Of a stretch of 36,349 nt of DNA, positions 26,037 to 35,163 are shown piece after piece. The position numbers were made by a program, and so were the translations under genes. Every line of letters starts with the position of its first letter. The stretch's first letter is position 1. The notes under the pieces were generated by a model. It did not search any database and was not told the DNA's origin. It saw only the letters and a program-made list of their open reading frames with translations. The DNA is from Eubacterium sp. (GTDB taxonomy: Bacteria; Bacillota; Clostridia; Lachnospirales; Lachnospiraceae), in assembly GCA_016280325.1 (NCBI GenBank), contig JAEEGM010000092.1:1-36349 (forward strand), given 5' to 3'.

Positions 26037-27431
26037 TTAGTCGATAAAATCATCATCCGTAAGTTCGCTCGGATCAACAACGATATGGTCAAATGCGCTG
26101 AGACCGTCCCTGGTCTGATCCGAAATGATGCTATACTCCTTGTTCTGGTAAAGCACATCGATCGGCTCGAAGCGACAGAACCCCTCATTGACGCTGTAGA
26201 CGCCCTCTCTCTCCATATTTTTGTTCAAGGTAAAGAGGCCGCCCTTGCCGGAAAGAAGTGTATCACCGGCAGCAAGTCTGGCGTCACGGATATAAGTGAT
26301 ATCATCCTCGGTAAAACTGGACGTGATATCAATGTTTTCAACACCGGTCGAACCATCCTCATTTTTGACCTGCTTGACCACCGTCTGCTTGTTGTTGATC
26401 AATGAGATAAACTCTTCAGGAACCTCGAAGTACTCCTTTTTCAGGATGGAACTGTTGGGGATCTTAAGACCTTTAGCATGACGAAGTCCGAACTCGATAC
26501 GCAGGAAACGGTCATTGATATAGCGTTCCATATAACGTGAGGTGGAAAGCTTCGCCAGGTGTTTGTCGCCGGCATTATAAATCTGCAGTGAGGCATTAAA
26601 GGAGATTCCGTCCCGTACAACAGTGACTCGAACGGACTGTTCGTTTTTTAACATCTTATAATAGTTATCATCCAACTCGACGATCAGGGACCAGTCGTTG
26701 GAAGTTACCAGTTTGTACGCTGCGTCTCCGGATACAACCCGTCCGGCGGCCGCAACCTGCTTTCTCTCTACACTGCTGTATTTATCGAGTGTATCAGGTG
26801 TGACATCGCCCTGCCTGAGAGATTCGTATCCGTCGGTATAGTAGGAAATAACGCCGGATTTGGCAGCTTTATAACGGCGATAACTTGTTTCGGCGCCGTC
26901 AGACTTGATCTGCTTTTTCAAGTCTTTAAAAAGATTCCCGCGACTATGCTCCAGGATAATATTATTGATGGAAAAATGAAAATCCGAACCGTCCGAATAA
27001 TTGGAAAGTGAAAAAGAATTATTGAAGGTGTCGATTTGCTCACGGATCGGGGAAACCTGTGTGGATCCTACATTATCATTGCGAAGATCCGCCAGCATGG
27101 ACCGCAGGGAATCGTCATCGTCCAACGTGTATACGACATTACCCTTTCCTACGCGGGATCCTTCTGCAATATAATAATTGATATAGCCGGCGTCGTCGGT
27201 GGTCACGACTTCCTCATCGCGCAATACATATGCAAAAAGCGGTGAGTCATCGGATATCTCAGACGTATTCACCTCGTAGATGGAAACGTGACTCTGTGTA
27301 AAGTAATTCCAGGCAAGGATGATCAGATATAAAAGAATCAAAAGCATAAGGAAAAAAGCGATGCCCGGCGTACCGTGACGTCGCATTTTTACAACGTTAT
27401 GATCTTCTACATTCTTACGAGCTCTCGCCAA
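26037..27431 (-). CDS. HlyD-like membrane-anchored adaptor protein in the division cluster
   Basis: N-terminal TM then lipoyl/barrel-like HlyD pattern (LRDEEVVTTDDAGYINYYIAEGSRVGKGNVVYTLD); directly upstream of yggS-sepF. Confidence 0.75.
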   Translation of the reverse strand: MARARKNVEDHNVVKMRRHGTPGIAFFLMLLILLYLIILAWNYFTQSHVSIYEVNTSEISDDSPLFAYVLRDEEVVTTDDAGYINYYIAEGSRVGKGNVVYTLDDDDSLRSMLADLRNDNVGSTQVSPIREQIDTFNNSFSLSNYSDGSDFHFSINNIILEHSRGNLFKDLKKQIKSDGAETSYRRYKAAKSGVISYYTDGYESLRQGDVTPDTLDKYSSVERKQVAAAGRVVSGDAAYKLVTSNDWSLIVELDDNYYKMLKNEQSVRVTVVRDGISFNASLQIYNAGDKHLAKLSTSRYMERYINDRFLRIEFGLRHAKGLKIPNSSILKKEYFEVPEEFISLINNKQTVVKQVKNEDGSTGVENIDITSSFTEDDITYIRDARLAAGDTLLSGKGGLFTLNKNMEREGVYSVNEGFCRFEPIDVLYQNKEYSIISDQTRDGLSAFDHIVVDPSELTDDDFID

Positions 27432-27805
27432 TCCAAGTCACCTCGTTCCAAAGCTTTGATCAGCAACTCCGCCGTAGCCACATTCGTTGCAAGCGGAATG
27501 TTGTGTACATCACACAGCTGAAAAATATTGTTTACATCCGGCTCGTGAGACTTTGGTGTCACAGCGTCACGAAGAAAAATAACCAGATCGATCTCGTTTC
27601 CTTCAATCTGTGCTCCCAGCTGCTTCTCTCCTCCCAGATGTCCGGCCAGATACTTGTGTACCGAGAGGTTTGTTACCTCCTCGATCAGTCGACCGGTGGT
27701 TCCCGTAGCATAAATCTTGTGCTTGCTGAGAATCCCGTGATAGGCGATACAGAAATTCTGCATCAAGATTTTCTTTGAGTCATGCGCAATCAATCCAATG
27801 TTCAT
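27407..27805 (-). CDS. mgsA: Methylglyoxal synthase
   Basis: IGLIAHDSKK, IYATGTTGRLI, AGHLGGEKQLGAQI, DLVIFLRDAVTPKSHEPDVN, IPLATNVATAELLI. Confidence 0.96.
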   Translation of the reverse strand: MNIGLIAHDSKKILMQNFCIAYHGILSKHKIYATGTTGRLIEEVTNLSVHKYLAGHLGGEKQLGAQIEGNEIDLVIFLRDAVTPKSHEPDVNNIFQLCDVHNIPLATNVATAELLIKALERGDLDWRELVRM

Positions 27806-27849
27806 ATCCCTTTAATGCCTCCCTTTAGCATCTATTGATGTCAGACCGG

Positions 27850-29010
27850 CTAACGTCTGGCCGGTTGAATCCCTATGTTGATCAATATCCCTACGGCAAT
27901 CATCGAACTTAACATGGATGAAATACCACTACTTAAAAACGGCAACGGCAGACCGGTATTCGGAAGAATGGAAGTATTTACACCGATGTTGAAGAACACC
28001 TGGATCGTAAACATGGTTCCGATTCCGATTGCGATCATCATTCCCATATAATCTCTCGCTCTTTTAGCTACGAGAAAACATTTGATAATAATAACGGACA
28101 AAAGAGCCAGTATCAGCATACAACCGATAAAGCCAAATTCCTCACTGATCGGCGTCCAAACAAAGTCGGAATCCCTTACGCTGACGTTCGTGTAGTTACG
28201 CATTGTGGCATCTGAATCCATCATCATTTTTCCGTACAGTTTACCGGAAGCGATTGAGATAACGGAGTTGTTTTGCTGGAACATCGTTCCGAGTGCTTCT
28301 TCTTCCGGATGCAGGAAACCGACGATACGTTCAATCTGATATTCGTTCAAAAACAGTTTCTCACCGGGTGTTGTAATATACCAGAAAAATCCACCGATCA
28401 GAGGTATGACGATGGCCGCGACAGGACCGAGAATACGGGCGCCGACACCGGAACTGATCAGCATCATAACCAGTATCATGATAATAACTATACTGGAAGA
28501 AAGGTCTGACTGTATCAGGATGAAAAATGTCGGTACGATCGTAATACCACAGGCAAGGAAAAATACCTTCCAACTGCGGATATTTTTATCTTCGTGCTCC
28601 ATATAACGGTTGAAAAATGCGGCAAGTGTCAGGATGATGACAACCTTACATACCTCGGAAGGCTGAAAGTAATACGGGCCGAGATCAAGCCAACGAAAGG
28701 ATTGTGTGGACAGGTCGGTACCAAGAGGTGAAAAGCGCGTAGCGGCCACCATCAACGTGGCAGCAGCGTAAAGTAGGATCACGTAACGACAGAGCGTATG
28801 GTAATCCATGATGGACACGATCCCCATGATAATAAAACCCATCACAAGTCCAAGGAGCTGTTTGCCCATTGAGAAGTTATTGGAAACCCTCTCCAGAATA
28901 AATGTACTGATGCCGGACAGCATAATAACAACTATGATCAATGAAAAATCATAGTTTCTCCAATTATAACGCTTCAGTGAAAGCCACTGAAAAATGCGTA
29001 GTTTCGGCAT
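27850..29010 (-). CDS. rodA: Rod-shape-determining protein RodA (SEDS glycosyltransferase)
   Basis: Polytopic SEDS protein; DLGPYYFQPSEVCKVVIIL, QSDLSSSIVII, ISEEFGFIGCML, GLPLPFLSSGISSMLSSMIAVGILINI. Confidence 0.95.
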   Translation of the reverse strand: MPKLRIFQWLSLKRYNWRNYDFSLIIVVIMLSGISTFILERVSNNFSMGKQLLGLVMGFIIMGIVSIMDYHTLCRYVILLYAAATLMVAATRFSPLGTDLSTQSFRWLDLGPYYFQPSEVCKVVIILTLAAFFNRYMEHEDKNIRSWKVFFLACGITIVPTFFILIQSDLSSSIVIIMILVMMLISSGVGARILGPVAAIVIPLIGGFFWYITTPGEKLFLNEYQIERIVGFLHPEEEALGTMFQQNNSVISIASGKLYGKMMMDSDATMRNYTNVSVRDSDFVWTPISEEFGFIGCMLILALLSVIIIKCFLVAKRARDYMGMMIAIGIGTMFTIQVFFNIGVNTSILPNTGLPLPFLSSGISSMLSSMIAVGILINIGIQPARR

Positions 29011-29031
29011 GCTCGTACTCCTTATCGTTTG

Positions 29032-31917
29032 TTAATCGCGAACGGCATCGTTGTCCAGTGCCGGAAGCGAAACGGTCTCTTTCAACAGAGATTCTCTGGA
29101 TGACTTGTCATAATAATACTTGTAAATATTGCTGGCCAGTTCGGCCGCATTACCGGATGTATAACCGTTCGGAATCTGCACGGTAACCGTGATCTCCGGG
29201 TTTTCATACGGCGCGAAGCTGACAAAGAGCGCGTGGTTCGGCTCATTGTTTGTGATCTGCGCGGTACCGGTCTTACCGGCTACATGAACGGGAAGTTTAT
29301 CGAAAAGCTTCGTGATACTTCCGGAATCCACTACGTGTCGCATACCGGTACGGATCGCGGTCATCGTGGAGGGCTGAAGATCCAGCTTACTCTTGGTTTT
29401 GGCTTTGTTCTTCTTGGTTTTTCCTGAAGAAATATCACGGATCTTGTCCACCAACGTCAGATCATAGCAGGTTGTACCGTTTGCCAGCGTTGTAACATAA
29501 CGTGAAAGCTGGGACGGTGTGTACAGGTTGGAAGCCTGTCCGATGGAGGAACGCACAACGTCGACATCGGAAAAGTTCGGCTCTGCTTCCGGCACCTCAA
29601 CACCGGAACGGGATGTCAGCCCATACATGTTGGCATATTTTTTCAGTCGTGAAAGACCTTTCTCGTTATCGATCGCATTTTTCTCACCGTTACCAAGCAG
29701 GTAACCCATCTCATAAAAGAAATAGTTACAGGAGTGCTGGATCGCCTGGCTGACATTAATCGTTCCATGACCGACGCTTGACCAGCATTTTGGCCAGGGC
29801 GGGTTGATCTTGTCAAAGGTTACTTTATCCTTGACCCTGGTATAGGGATCTACAATCCCCTCTTCCAACACCGTTGTTGCCGTAACCATCTTGAACGTGG
29901 ATCCCGGCGCAGTCTTCTGCTGCGTAGCACGGTTCAACAGCGAATATGCGGTACTGGTACTGATTTTGGAATAATAATCCGCGTCGACACCGTTGGCGAA
30001 TTTGTTGTTGTCATAACTCGGATAGGAAACCATCGAAAGTACTTTTCCGGTTTTAACATCGGTCACCATAACAGAGCAGGCACACGGCGTTAACCCCAAT
30101 TCTCCTACCGGTAATTCCATCTTTCGGATCTTACTTCGGATAAAGGAATACGGAGAAACCATACCCGCTTCCACTTCCTGATAGGTGCTCTTTTTATTCT
30201 TTATCACACCCTGTTCCATCAACAGGAGGCAGATTTCACGACCGCTGATCTTGTCATCCGAAACCATGACATGATAGACACGTTTGTCAAAAAATGCGTC
30301 GTCGCCAAGTTCGTCAAGGATGTAGGATTTGATCTTTTCGAACACCTCCTCGGAACTGTAATAATTGGCATCGATATCGAGGTATTCCAGATTGATCCAG
30401 TTGTTCTTGATAGCGTAAACGATGAACTCACTGAGTGAGATCTTCCCTTTTTTATAATGGCGGACCGTTGAGTCCGAAGAGTCGATCGACTTTGCGTCCA
30501 GCACGTTATTTGTCGTTAACATGGAGTAAATATAATCCATGTATTCACTCATCGCATCGGAAAGAGAATCCATCGAGCGCTTATTGGTATAATTCAACTC
30601 CCGCTTGATATGCTTAAGTGCACTTTTCTTCACTTCCGAAAAACGGGTATAGATTCGTTTTTCCAAAGCGGACGCCTTATCGGAACTAAACTTGGTCACA
30701 TCGACAATACTGTTTTGCAGGATGGCATCATAAACATCATAGATCGATACCAGGATTCCGGACGCCTTTTTACCCTTGGTTCCGTGTGAATGTGAGTCCG
30801 TCAGTTTTGACATCAGAATACTGGCCACTTCCTTTGCGGCCAGGGTAAATGTAGCCTTCTGCAGTTCGGAATCTATGGAAAGATAAATATCATTTCCGGA
30901 AACCGGTTCCCTCGTTTGTTCCTGTTGTACGATACGGGAACTGGAGTCGAGAACCAGTTTTTCCTCACCCTTCTTTCCCTTCAGGACATCCTCGTATTCT
31001 TTTTCGATTCCCGTTTTACCGATCTGATCGGAAGCGGAATAATCATTGGACTCATCCGCATACTTGTATTGCTCCAGCGTTTCAGATGAGATCAATCCCG
31101 TATAGCCGATGATATGTGAAAAATACTCACTGTCATAGTATACGCGATGCAGTTCGGTCGCAATCTCAACACCGGGCATATCTGCGGCGCTTTCCTTGAT
31201 GGCAGCCACGGTTTTTTCACTGACACCGCTACTGATCGTGATAGGCTCATACTTGGAATACGTCTTCATCAAAAGCGCATAACGCACCGTCATGATCGTA
31301 AGCGCTTCCTCATCCGTATACCTGGGTTCGAGTAGTGCACCCGTCTCTTTGTCCTTGGCTTCCGGTGAGAAGAACCGGGTGGTGTTTGGTTTGTCAGTAT
31401 TTCGCAGGTAATCAAAGGTTTGTTCAGCCGTCATGGCCTCCTGCTCATCGTCGAGTTCTTCAACACTCTTTTTAAAGAAAATATCTCGCTTAAACCTGAG
31501 CTCCGCGTTTTTCTCAACACGGAATACTTTCTTCCCTTTTTTATTGATTCGGATCGGGAATTCCAGTTCGATCTTATCGCCGTTTTTCTTGATCAGATTG
31601 ACGCATTTCAGGATCATGGTGTTTTTGGAAATGTTATCCGTCAGATCACCCGTATCCTCAATCGTCACAGCATAGCTTTGTTCGTTTCCGGCCAGTAGTT
31701 TTCCGTTACAATCATAGATCTGTCCGCGCGCCGACTTAATGTTTCGCACTTTGGTGTTACGGATGGAGGCCTGCTTATCATATTTTTCTCCGCTGACGAT
31801 CTGCAGATAAAACATACGAACGATCAGAATGGAGAACAAAACGATATACATTGTTACCAGAGCAAAGAGCCGTGAACGTACGACGGAACGAATACCCTGC
31901 CATATACTATCCCACAT
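29032..31917 (-). CDS. mrdA: Penicillin-binding protein 2 (MrdA) with a large insertion
   Basis: TM + PBP dimer domain; transpeptidase motifs APGSTFKMVTA (SxxK), HSCNYFFYEMG (SxN), VAGKTGTAQI (KTG). Confidence 0.95.
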   Translation of the reverse strand: MWDSIWQGIRSVVRSRLFALVTMYIVLFSILIVRMFYLQIVSGEKYDKQASIRNTKVRNIKSARGQIYDCNGKLLAGNEQSYAVTIEDTGDLTDNISKNTMILKCVNLIKKNGDKIELEFPIRINKKGKKVFRVEKNAELRFKRDIFFKKSVEELDDEQEAMTAEQTFDYLRNTDKPNTTRFFSPEAKDKETGALLEPRYTDEEALTIMTVRYALLMKTYSKYEPITISSGVSEKTVAAIKESAADMPGVEIATELHRVYYDSEYFSHIIGYTGLISSETLEQYKYADESNDYSASDQIGKTGIEKEYEDVLKGKKGEEKLVLDSSSRIVQQEQTREPVSGNDIYLSIDSELQKATFTLAAKEVASILMSKLTDSHSHGTKGKKASGILVSIYDVYDAILQNSIVDVTKFSSDKASALEKRIYTRFSEVKKSALKHIKRELNYTNKRSMDSLSDAMSEYMDYIYSMLTTNNVLDAKSIDSSDSTVRHYKKGKISLSEFIVYAIKNNWINLEYLDIDANYYSSEEVFEKIKSYILDELGDDAFFDKRVYHVMVSDDKISGREICLLLMEQGVIKNKKSTYQEVEAGMVSPYSFIRSKIRKMELPVGELGLTPCACSVMVTDVKTGKVLSMVSYPSYDNNKFANGVDADYYSKISTSTAYSLLNRATQQKTAPGSTFKMVTATTVLEEGIVDPYTRVKDKVTFDKINPPWPKCWSSVGHGTINVSQAIQHSCNYFFYEMGYLLGNGEKNAIDNEKGLSRLKKYANMYGLTSRSGVEVPEAEPNFSDVDVVRSSIGQASNLYTPSQLSRYVTTLANGTTCYDLTLVDKIRDISSGKTKKNKAKTKSKLDLQPSTMTAIRTGMRHVVDSGSITKLFDKLPVHVAGKTGTAQITNNEPNHALFVSFAPYENPEITVTVQIPNGYTSGNAAELASNIYKYYYDKSSRESLLKETVSLPALDNDAVRD

Positions 31918-31920
31918 GTT

Positions 31921-32436
31921 TTACAGCTCCTCCTCTCTGCGTTTTAGTATGGAAGGAAGCTCGTCTAACATACGGATCAGATAGAACATAAGGATTCCTA
32001 CGATAACCGTATATAATAGTTCGGGCAGAATAATATGCCACAAATAAAAGCCGAGATGCAACCTTCCCCGAAGTAGGAATTCGGTAACATAATAATAAGC
32101 GCAATACACAAAATCTCCGACCGAGATCAGCACGATCGGAAGCAGAATACCTTCGGTAAAAAACACCTTGCGGATATAACCGATGAAAAAGCCAATCGTC
32201 ATCAGGATAAAGCCGTACAAGCCGATTACGCTGCCGTACATCATATCCATCATCAGACCGCAGACAAGACCGATCCACATACCGTGCGTCCGCCCGCGAA
32301 GAAAGCCATAGCTGACCGTTACGACCAACATCAGATTCGGTACGACTTCGGCCAAAGCAATCGCCTGAAAAAAGGTTGTCTGAAGCAAAAAAGCAACCAA
32401 TATGATAACGATCGAAATCAGTACTTTTCTAATCAT
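31921..32436 (-). CDS. mreD: Rod-shape-determining protein MreD
   Basis: Small polytopic protein, FLRGRTHGMWIGLVCGLMMDMMYGSVIGLYGF; between mreC and mrdA. Confidence 0.9.
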   Translation of the reverse strand: MIRKVLISIVIILVAFLLQTTFFQAIALAEVVPNLMLVVTVSYGFLRGRTHGMWIGLVCGLMMDMMYGSVIGLYGFILMTIGFFIGYIRKVFFTEGILLPIVLISVGDFVYCAYYYVTEFLLRGRLHLGFYLWHIILPELLYTVIVGILMFYLIRMLDELPSILKRREEEL

Positions 32437-33304
32437 AACTTGACATATCCTTCACTTCTGTTGAATCCTTCAACTGCGTGATGATCAATACGGTCTGCAG
32501 CTGATCAAATGACACGACCGGAGTAAGGTGAGCCGTCTTGGTAAGTGTGGACGGGTCATCCTTGATATCCTTGATATAACCGACGGAAAGCCCCTGTAAG
32601 AACTTGTCGCTGACATGAGAAGTTACCACTTCATCGCCTTCTTTAACATTGGCGGAATTGCTGATCATCTCGACATCGATATAACCGTTAAAAATACTCT
32701 CCATATTGCCTTTGACCATGCAGGTCTCGCCTGTCTTCTCAAACATCGCGCTGACATTACTCTTGTCATCAATGATCGCGCGCACCTTGGCGTAGTGCTC
32801 TCCCGCTTCGCTGATGATTCCAACGAGACCGTTGCCGGCAATCACGTTCATATCAACCTTTACGCCGTCAGCGGTGCCCTTGTCGATCGTAAAAACATGG
32901 AACCAGTTATTACCGTCACGGCTGACTACGGTAGCGGCCACCTTGGGGTAATCCGGATATTTTTTATCCAGTTTATAAAGCTCTCTGTAGTTCTCCAGAT
33001 TAGAGTTTTCACCGGCAAGAATTTTATTGTCGTAACTTAACTCATCGATCTTCTTTTTCAACTCTTCGTTTTCCTTGAGAAGATCTTCCTTGGATTCCAG
33101 ATAATCCAGCTTGTCCGAGAAGAATTTGCCGATAGAATTGATTCCTTTTTGCATCGGAGTAACGACATTTCCCAGTGTTGTTTTCATGCCAACAAAACTG
33201 TCTGAAAATTTAAAAGACAGCACGACCATAACAAAACATAGGATTGTCAGAAGAATATAGACGAACTTCGGATGAATCCGAAATTTATTTTTACGCCTGC
33301 TCAT
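32429..33304 (-). CDS. mreC: Rod-shape-determining protein MreC
   Basis: TM + coiled coil, AATVVSRDGNNWFHVFTIDKGTADGVKVDMNVIAGNGLVGIISE. Confidence 0.95.
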   Translation of the reverse strand: MSRRKNKFRIHPKFVYILLTILCFVMVVLSFKFSDSFVGMKTTLGNVVTPMQKGINSIGKFFSDKLDYLESKEDLLKENEELKKKIDELSYDNKILAGENSNLENYRELYKLDKKYPDYPKVAATVVSRDGNNWFHVFTIDKGTADGVKVDMNVIAGNGLVGIISEAGEHYAKVRAIIDDKSNVSAMFEKTGETCMVKGNMESIFNGYIDVEMISNSANVKEGDEVVTSHVSDKFLQGLSVGYIKDIKDDPSTLTKTAHLTPVVSFDQLQTVLIITQLKDSTEVKDMSSYD

Positions 33305-33316
33305 GGTATCCTCCCA

Positions 33317-34312
33317 TTACTGTGACAGACGGGCAAGACCCGGGTTTTCAATCACGGCACCAAGTCCCATAACCACCGAACTCTCAGGTTCATTACAAAG
33401 ATTGACCCGAAGTCCGAGCAACTGCTGGTAGAAGAATTCACCCAGCTCGCCGATACGCGATGAACCGCCGGTCAGGTAAACGCCGTGCTTATAAATATCG
33501 GACGAGATTTCCGGTGGCGTGCGCTCGAGCAACACCTTGATCTGATCCACGATATCCTGGAACAGATCGATCAATGCTTCGTGAACCTCACGGCCGGTGA
33601 CTGTGATCTCACCCGGCAGACCGGTAACCATATTACGTCCGCAAACGTCAATCGTATCATCATTTTCAAAAGCGGAAGCTATCTGTGTCTTGATATCTTC
33701 AGCTGTTTTTTCTCCGATCACAAAGTTACGATCTCTCTTAACCTTGGCGATGATCGCTTCGTTAAAGCGGTTTCCTCCAATAGGGATCAGGCGGCTTTGT
33801 ACGATTCCGCCAAGAGAAAGAATGGAAACCTCGGTTGTGTTGGCGCCGATATCCACGATAAGCGTTCCGGTTGTCCCGGTGATGTCGAGATCCATACCAA
33901 GCGCGTCCGCAATCGGCTTCTCAACGATGTGGATACGCTTCGGCTTCAGATTCGTATTGGATATCAGGTCAAAATACGCCCTCTTCTCAACCTCGGTAAT
34001 ATCGGTCGGTACAGCGATATAATATTCGGCACCCTTGAACCTTTTTTTGCCGTCTAACTCTGCGAAAAAATAGTCGATCAGCGCCTGCATGTTTCCGATA
34101 TCGGCAATAACACCGTTTTTAACCGGATATGTTACCGCAATGTTGGCAGGTGCTTTTTCATACATTTCGTAGGCTTCATTTCCCACAGCAAACGTATGAG
34201 TTTTATTATAAACGGCGATCACATTTTTCTGATGAAGAATGATCCCTTCCTCGTTCTTGTAGATCTTGATGGAGTTTGTACCAAAGTCGATTCCGATCGC
34301 TTTTGTTGACAT
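33317..34312 (-). CDS. mreB: Rod-shape-determining protein MreB/Mbl
   Basis: Actin-like motifs AIGIDFGTNSIKIY, VEKPIADALGMDLDITGTTGTLIVDIGANTTEVSILSLGGI, YLTGGSSRIGEL. Confidence 0.95.
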   Translation of the reverse strand: MSTKAIGIDFGTNSIKIYKNEEGIILHQKNVIAVYNKTHTFAVGNEAYEMYEKAPANIAVTYPVKNGVIADIGNMQALIDYFFAELDGKKRFKGAEYYIAVPTDITEVEKRAYFDLISNTNLKPKRIHIVEKPIADALGMDLDITGTTGTLIVDIGANTTEVSILSLGGIVQSRLIPIGGNRFNEAIIAKVKRDRNFVIGEKTAEDIKTQIASAFENDDTIDVCGRNMVTGLPGEITVTGREVHEALIDLFQDIVDQIKVLLERTPPEISSDIYKHGVYLTGGSSRIGELGEFFYQQLLGLRVNLCNEPESSVVMGLGAVIENPGLARLSQ

Positions 34313-34330
34313 AGTATGTGTTTCCTTTCG

Positions 34331-35050
34331 TTATTCGTATGTATTGTCTGTATCCCGGAAAAATCCGGATTCCAAATAGCTAAGATAGGTATTATCACCG
34401 ATAATGATATGATCGTACAACCGGATGCCAACCTGTTCGCAGGCTTGTGAAAAGATCGTGGTCGTCTGATGATCTTCCGGGCTCGGTGTCGGATCACCAC
34501 TGGGGTGATTGTGCAGTATCACCATCGCGAAGGCATCGTGAATCAATGCCAATCGCAATGCTTCTCTGGGCGAGATGATCGCCTGGCTGATCGTTCCGCG
34601 AAACATATCCTCGGCCTTCAAAAGACGGCCGGATGCGTCAAAAAGCGCAACATAAAAATGTTCCGTCTCCAGTGATCGCATATCCTCCATGAAGTAAAGC
34701 GCCAGTTCTTTCGGACTGTGAAACTCGTTTCCATTCGAACGACACATCCGGGACAGGCGTTTGGCAATCTCTACGACGCACAGCAGTTCCAATGCCTTGA
34801 CATCTCCGATTCCGACCAGCTTCGTCAGCTCCGGACGTGAAGCATGATACAGACCGAGAAGTCCGGGGTATACCTCCGAGAGATTCAGTATCTCTCTGGC
34901 TAACTCCACACTGGTCTTCTCTTTGGTGCCGGACCGCAGGATGACAGCCAGCAGTTCCGCGTCAGAAAGCACCGATACGCCGTAGTTCATCGCTTTCTCA
35001 TAAGGACGCTCAGATCCCGGCAGTTCCTTGATCGATATGTGCTTACTCAT
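34331..35050 (-). CDS. radC: RadC/JAB-domain protein
   Basis: ERPYEKAMNYGVSVLSDAELLAVILRSGTK, HNHPSGDPTPSPEDH; start ATG at 35050. Confidence 0.95.
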   Translation of the reverse strand: MSKHISIKELPGSERPYEKAMNYGVSVLSDAELLAVILRSGTKEKTSVELAREILNLSEVYPGLLGLYHASRPELTKLVGIGDVKALELLCVVEIAKRLSRMCRSNGNEFHSPKELALYFMEDMRSLETEHFYVALFDASGRLLKAEDMFRGTISQAIISPREALRLALIHDAFAMVILHNHPSGDPTPSPEDHQTTTIFSQACEQVGIRLYDHIIIGDNTYLSYLESGFFRDTDNTYE

Positions 35051-35091
35051 ATGTAATTTGGCTTTCGCCGTGATGATAAACCGTAACATTC

Positions 35092-35120
35092 ATTATAACA
35101 CAGATTCAAGTCTCTCGCAA
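35092..35120 (-). promoter_or_regulatory. Promoter upstream of radC-mreBCD
   Basis: Minus strand TTGCGA - 17 nt - TATAAT. Confidence 0.6.
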
Positions 35121-35163
35121 GAGCGTTTTCCTCGTATTATCGAAAATAACGCATTTTTGAGTG

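Noticed and set aside
33485-34057. 190-aa + strand ORF
   Set aside because: Antisense to mreB
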